64,000 nucleotides of DNA, taken from positions 858,156 to 922,155 of the forward strand of contig CAKVCX010000001.1 in the NCBI GenBank assembly GCA_934725985.1. The letters run 5' to 3'. Both the position numbers and the translations under genes were made by a program. Positions 61,085 through 64,000 of the stretch are shown one piece after another. Below the pieces are notes generated by a model. The model had not been told where the DNA came from and searched no databases. It worked only from the letters and a program-made list of their open reading frames with translations. Source of the DNA: an uncultured Bacilli bacterium. GTDB taxonomy: Bacteria; Bacillota_I; Bacilli_A; RFN20; CAG-826. Positions within the stretch are counted from its first letter, which is position 1, and every line of letters starts with the position of its first letter.

Positions 61085-61117
61085 AGACTTTGGCTTGTTA
61101 AACCAAGGTCTTTTTTT
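61085..61117 (+). terminator. Terminator of tRNA-Thr
   Basis: AGACTTTGG pairs with CCAAGGTCT (one G-U), followed by seven T. Confidence 0.9.
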
Positions 61118-61290
61118 ATGCGGGCTTTTAAATTTTAATTAGAAAAAGAAAGCGGTGTTTTTTCAAGTGATTTGAAAAATTTTTCCGTTATAAAAAAGAC
61201 TGATTTCTGGTAAATTTAGTCAAAATATGCGAAAAATATTGACGGTTATCGGATTGTAAAATAAAATACGGAAAGAAAAAGGAATTTCTT

Positions 61291-61716
61291 ATGGATGAAA
61301 ATATTCAGAAAAAGAAATATAAAATGGGTTTTGCCTATTTAACCGTTTTGATATTGGAAATTTTAGTTATTTTGGCTTTTTTTGTTACAATTTATGATGT
61401 CATGAAACCGGGTGGTTCTTCTTACCCACCTAATTTATTCATAATACCTATAGTTATAACTATTGTTATATTTCTTTTATATATTGCTTCTACCATTTGC
61501 TTGTTTGTAATTAAGAAAAACATATTGAAACCAATAATAATTTGCTCTTCTTCATTGGTCTGCCTAATTTTATTTTTTGTTTTAGGCAATATTACTATTA
61601 GCGATCCGCTTTATGGTGTTGTTCGAGTTTTATCTCTTATTAGCGGCGAATTTTATTCTTTCTTTTTTTCTACTGGCTGTTTTGTTCATTGTAAATGTTA
61701 TTTTGATTTTAGTTGA
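61291..61716 (+). CDS. Membrane protein, probably frameshifted near its end
   Basis: The 141-residue reading frame has three clear membrane helices (about 14-37, 49-70 and 78-100), then abruptly loses hydrophobic character (VRVLSLISGEFYSFFFSTGCFVHCKCYFDFS). In the overlapping +1 frame from 61613 a perfect membrane helix continues (FILSFFLLAVLFIVNVILILVELLLP) and a basic cytosolic segment follows, up to the next gene. So an indel around 61600-61670, which has several T-runs, likely split one four-helix protein. AAAAAGGAA is the ribosome binding site. Family unknown. Confidence 0.6.
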   Translation: MDENIQKKKYKMGFAYLTVLILEILVILAFFVTIYDVMKPGGSSYPPNLFIIPIVITIVIFLLYIASTICLFVIKKNILKPIIICSSSLVCLILFFVLGNITISDPLYGVVRVLSLISGEFYSFFFSTGCFVHCKCYFDFS

Positions 61717-61837
61717 GCTCTTATTACCGAAAATAAGAGGAAAGATTAAAGCTAGCTCAACAAAAAAAGAAGATTCAGATGGTGATTTCGAAGCTAAATT
61801 AGCTTCGCAAACTAATAATATGAAAGGAGGAAATGTC

Positions 61838-62014
61838 ATGACTTATACTCACCTTGAGGTAAGGCCAAAGGATTTTGACAAGAAAGTCAATGCAATGGCT
61901 GAATCCGGATGGAAAGTTGTTTCTCAAAGCGAAAGCACTTGGGTTATCAACAAATGCTGTGGTTTATCTAACACTGTCGATTCCGTTATCAATGTCACTT
62001 TAGAAAAGGAATAA
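61838..62014 (+). CDS. Small DUF4177-like protein (58 aa)
   Basis: A strong AAAGGAGG ribosome binding site eight bases upstream marks ATG 61838 as a real start, even though the frame is open from 61613. The protein has one compact domain, YTHLEVRPKDFDKKVNAMAESGWKVVSQSES followed by a strand, similar to DUF4177 proteins (short, with a conserved G-W-x-V turn). Function is unknown. It follows the frameshifted membrane gene and may instead be that protein's C-terminal domain. Confidence 0.65.
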   Translation: MTYTHLEVRPKDFDKKVNAMAESGWKVVSQSESTWVINKCCGLSNTVDSVINVTLEKE

Positions 62015-62028
62015 AGTAAATAAGGCCA

Positions 62029-62643
62029 ATGCTTAAAAGATTTGTTCGCAAAATATTTGTGGGATTATTTCTTTTCTTGTTTTGGCCTTTTTTTCTTTAC
62101 CGTAAATACGGAAAAAAAGACATTAATTTCGTAGACGGGTCAACTATAATTGCCAATCATTATAGCGATTTTGATCCATTTTTTATTTATTTACTTGCCA
62201 AAAAAAGAGATAGATTGTTTTTCATTACCAATGCTGGGGTAAAAAAGAAATGGATCACTAGGATTTTTTGTTCTCTTTTTGATTGTTTATATGTAGAAGA
62301 AGATGAAGGATTTAAAAATGTTAGGCCAGTATTTGACGCGATAAAGAAATTAAAAGAAGGCAAGGTCATGGTTATATTTCCGGAAGGAGTAATTAGGCCT
62401 ACTAGAGAAGGCTTCTTTGAATTTAATAAAGGTTTTGTTTTTATTGCTAGAAAAGCTAATTCCATAATTTATCCACTTTACATTTATCCAGATTTACTTC
62501 CATTTAAAAGAACCAAGATTTATATAAATGAGCCAGTTCCTTTTGAAACAATAAAGGAAAAAGACGACTTGACTGCCACTTTTTATTTACAATCGATAAT
62601 TATGGATTCTTCTTTTAAAGTTGGTCAAAAACAAGAAAATTAA
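62029..62643 (+). CDS. plsC: 1-acyl-sn-glycerol-3-phosphate acyltransferase (PlsC-like)
   Basis: This 204-residue membrane-associated enzyme adds the second acyl chain in phosphatidic acid synthesis. The N-terminal hydrophobic helix is at about 10-28. The HX4D catalytic motif appears as NHYSDFD (about residues 43-49), the second motif region as VKKKWITRIFCS, and the glycerol-phosphate-binding FPEGVIRP near 120. Length is at the short end for the family (200-250). Alternative members of the LPLAT family with other acceptors cannot be excluded. Confidence 0.88.
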   Translation: MLKRFVRKIFVGLFLFLFWPFFLYRKYGKKDINFVDGSTIIANHYSDFDPFFIYLLAKKRDRLFFITNAGVKKKWITRIFCSLFDCLYVEEDEGFKNVRPVFDAIKKLKEGKVMVIFPEGVIRPTREGFFEFNKGFVFIARKANSIIYPLYIYPDLLPFKRTKIYINEPVPFETIKEKDDLTATFYLQSIIMDSSFKVGQKQEN

Positions 62644-62661
62644 TATTTCTTCATTTTTTTC

Positions 62662-62690
62662 TTGATGAAGGGCGTTTTGCTTTCTATAAT
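62662..62690 (+). promoter_or_regulatory. Promoter of tRNA-Val
   Basis: TTGATG and TATAAT are 17 bases apart, about 34 bases before the tRNA. Confidence 0.78.
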
Positions 62691-62723
62691 AATCAAGCCG
62701 AAAAGGCAACCGAATGTAAACAT

Positions 62724-62799
62724 GGGTGTTTAGCTCAGCTGGGAGAGCACCTGTTTGACGTACAGGAGGTCACAGGTTCGATCCCTGTAGCACCCACCA
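62724..62799 (+). tRNA. tRNA-Val (anticodon GAC)
   Basis: The acceptor stem is GGGTGTT/AGCACCC (with a G-U), the anticodon stem CCTGT/ACAGG encloses the loop TTGACGT (anticodon GAC), the TPsiC arm is CACAGGTTCGATCCCTGTAG, and CCA is encoded. It reads GTC and GTT. Confidence 0.96.
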
Positions 62800-62814
62800 T
62801 GTTTGAAAATGTTG

Positions 62815-62840
62815 ACCGCGCCAGTCGCGGTTTTATTTTT
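62815..62840 (+). terminator. Terminator of tRNA-Val
   Basis: ACCGCG pairs with CGCGGT around CCAGT, followed by TTTATTTTT. Confidence 0.9.
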
Positions 62841-62885
62841 GTCTATTTCATCGTTGTGGTAAAATAAAAATGAAGGGAAAGGAAA

Positions 62886-63584
62886 ATGGAATATAAAAAT
62901 ACAAAGAGATCCGGGATATTGTTTGTTCTTCTTTCTATATTAACTATTAATATTTTTTGTTTAGTAAGAATTAATAAAGTCAAAAAGGAAGTTGATTATT
63001 TTTCAAATTCCAAAAGCAAGCCATTTTGGCCTATTTGGTTATTAGGCTTTTTAACATTTTATATTGCTCCTTTAATTTATATAGCTAGACTATCTTCTAG
63101 AATTGAAGAAAAGGCTAAAGAATTAAACATAGAAAAACCTACGACTTCCTTTGGACTTACTTTTAATTTTGCTTTCTTTGGTATTTTATTTATTTTTGGG
63201 CCTTTTATAGCCTTCCATAAGTTTTTTGCTACTTTAAATAGGGTTGAGGCCATTCTTAATTCTAATCCAGTTGTAATTACTACTTTAAAAGAAGAAAAAG
63301 ATATAGATGTTGATTTTAAAGACGATAAAGATGCTTCCTTAAGCGAAGAATTTATCGAGAAAAAGGAATTTGCTGAAACAAAAGAAGAAACTAAAGAGAG
63401 TTCTCCACGCGTTTTTTATGAAGACCCAGCTAAAACCAATATTAATTCTACAAAATGGAGAGTGAGGTATGCTTCAAGAAAAGACGCGATAAAAACATTC
63501 GATACGCAAGAAGAGGCGATTGAATTCGCTAAATCTTTAGCTAAGACGGATTCTAGCAAGATTACGGTGAAATCCTCTAGATAA
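62886..63584 (+). CDS. DUF4234-like membrane protein with DUF2188-like C-terminus
   Basis: This 232-residue protein has four hydrophobic stretches within the first 115 residues, with KRSGILFVLLSILTINIFCLVRINKVKKEV at the start, the pattern of DUF4234 membrane proteins. An acidic, disordered linker covers about 135-180. The last 45 residues (STKWRVRYASRKDAIKTFDTQEEAIEFAKSLAKTDSSKITVKSS) match the style of DUF2188, a small beta-alpha domain found in stress-related proteins. GGGAAAGGAAA precedes the ATG. Function unknown. Confidence 0.72.
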   Translation: MEYKNTKRSGILFVLLSILTINIFCLVRINKVKKEVDYFSNSKSKPFWPIWLLGFLTFYIAPLIYIARLSSRIEEKAKELNIEKPTTSFGLTFNFAFFGILFIFGPFIAFHKFFATLNRVEAILNSNPVVITTLKEEKDIDVDFKDDKDASLSEEFIEKKEFAETKEETKESSPRVFYEDPAKTNINSTKWRVRYASRKDAIKTFDTQEEAIEFAKSLAKTDSSKITVKSSR

Positions 63585-63586
63585 TA

Positions 63587-63616
63587 TTGACTATTTTTTT
63601 TAAAAAATGTTTAATT
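63587..63616 (+). promoter_or_regulatory. Possible promoter of tRNA-Gly
   Basis: TTGACT and TTAATT are about 18 bases apart, ten bases before the tRNA. Confidence 0.45.
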
Positions 63617-63625
63617 ACTAGGCAC

Positions 63626-63699
63626 GCAGCCTTAGTTCAGTGGTAGAACACCAGCTTCCCAAGCTGGTTATACGGGTTCGATTCCCGCAGGCTGCTCCA
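63626..63699 (+). tRNA. tRNA-Gly (anticodon CCC)
   Basis: The acceptor stem is GCAGCCT/AGGCTGC, the D arm GTTCAGTGGTAGAAC, the anticodon stem CCAGC/GCTGG with loop TTCCCAA (anticodon CCC), and the TPsiC arm CGGGTTCGATTCCCG. CCA is encoded. It reads GGG. Confidence 0.96.
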
Positions 63700-63711
63700 T
63701 AAGAAAAGCAT

Positions 63712-63744
63712 AGGTTTGATACAAATGTTATCAAGCCTTTTTTC
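63712..63744 (+). terminator. Terminator of tRNA-Gly
   Basis: A ten-base-pair stem (AGGTTTGATA with TATCAAGCCT, one G-U) is followed by a T-rich run. Confidence 0.9.
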
Positions 63745-63747
63745 TTT

Positions 63748-63838
63748 GCGGATAGGAAATTTTATCCTTTCCGCCAGCAAACTATAGAGTCTTGTAGAAG
63801 TGTCAAACGGCATTTCTATGAGGCTCTTTTTCTTTTTA
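63748..63838 (+). other. Two tandem hairpins, the second with a 17-bp stem and U-tract
   Basis: Hairpin one (63748-63774) pairs GCGGA and AGGA with TCCT and TCCGC. Hairpin two (63786-63827) has 17 consecutive pairs, including four G-U, around the loop TCAAACGG and is followed by TTTTTCTTTTT. Since the tRNA-Gly already has its own terminator, this may be a small structured RNA or a terminator for a transcript I cannot see. Confidence 0.55.
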
Positions 63839-63847
63839 TGTATTGCT

Positions 63848-63920
63848 ACGGAACGAAAGCCTTATCAACGGAACGATAGGTGCTGCTACGGAACGATAGG
63901 TGCTGCTACGGAACGATTGA
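63848..63920. repeat. Four ACGGAACGA repeats with 20-base period
   Basis: ACGGAACGA occurs at 63848, 63868, 63888 and 63908, exactly 20 bases apart; copies two to four share most of the 20-base unit (ACGGAACGATAGGTGCTGCT). Two DNA turns between copies place them on the same face of the helix. They end about 50 bases before a consensus promoter. Confidence 0.85.
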
Positions 63921-63970
63921 TATTTTTTTATAAAATCTCATTTTAGTCTCGACATTATTCCGCAGTTTAC

Positions 63971-63999
63971 TTGATATTTTCTCAAAAAAGTGCTATAAT
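63971..63999 (+). promoter_or_regulatory. Consensus extended promoter at the window end
   Basis: TTGATA and TATAAT are 17 bases apart, with TG one base before the -10. The gene it drives lies beyond the window. Confidence 0.88.
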
Positions 64000-64000
64000 T

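Noticed and set aside
1..64000. Mycoplasma-type code with TGA as tryptophan
   Set aside because: Genes such as cas9 and oppC end at TGA or read tryptophan from TGG, and extending through TGA gives no conserved sequence.
1..64000. Insertion sequence, integrase or prophage
   Set aside because: No transposase, integrase, terminal inverted repeats or phage structural gene was seen, although the tRNAs at the right end would be possible integration sites.

Overview
The window looks like chromosome of a low-GC bacterium of the Bacilli/Mollicutes-related lineages (Erysipelotrichales or RF39-like gut groups are plausible). The evidence is AT-rich intergenic DNA, AAGGAGG-type ribosome binding sites, extended -10 promoters, many diderm-unlike lipoproteins with short SCG/GCG lipoboxes, and a type II-A CRISPR system. 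TGA is used as a stop and tryptophan is read from TGG, so the genetic code is the standard bacterial one and not the Mycoplasma one. No rRNA, transposase, integrase or prophage structural gene was seen.

Layout. 0-3.5 kb: the end of an endonuclease I gene, a manganese-riboswitch candidate with an mntP-like exporter, an M18 aminopeptidase and a uridine kinase. 3.5-25 kb: a large surface-lipoprotein region with nine lipoproteins of unknown function (two are tandem paralogues, one has 1366 residues with LRR and InlB-type repeats), an M6 metalloprotease lipoprotein, and a DUF1846 gene. 25-35.4 kb: an oligopeptide ABC transporter, oppA then oppBCDF. OppC carries a very large extracytoplasmic insertion, and both ATPases carry long charged helical insertions. 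35.4-36.4 kb: an AT-rich stretch without genes that ends in a set of GTTCCTTATT/AGGAAC sites in front of a Fic-like gene whose catalytic motif is destroyed. 36.5-43.2 kb: MscS channel, HAD phosphatase and a four-gene operon of coiled-coil and membrane proteins of unknown function.

43.4-53.6 kb is a defence island. An AAA ATPase gene overlaps a TOPRIM-domain gene, an arrangement like AbiL, PARIS and Rlo-type anti-phage pairs. It is followed in the same direction by cas9, cas1, cas2, csn2 and a 24-repeat CRISPR array. A tracrRNA can be read on the opposite strand between the TOPRIM gene and cas9. It pairs with the repeat over 23 base pairs with the expected bulge, and its -35/-10 promoter lies directly on the cas9 ribosome binding site. 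The leader ends in ATTTGAG, as in other II-A systems, so adaptation should occur at that end.

53.7-64 kb: a 53-residue orphan protein, a DEDDh exonuclease with a degenerate second copy of its own fold, a flavin-reductase-like protein, a cation/proton antiporter, an acetyltransferase, and a P-type cation ATPase behind a clear yybP-ykoY (Mn2+) riboswitch. There follow tRNA-Thr(CGT), tRNA-Val(GAC) and tRNA-Gly(CCC), each with its own promoter and terminator, a possibly frameshifted membrane gene, a PlsC acyltransferase and a DUF4234-like protein. The window ends with a strong hairpin, four 20-bp-spaced ACGGAACGA repeats and a consensus promoter whose gene lies outside.

Together the genes suggest a peptide-scavenging, surface-protein-rich cell with secreted protease, peptide import and intracellular peptidase, Mn2+ efflux under riboswitch control, and a layered anti-phage locus.
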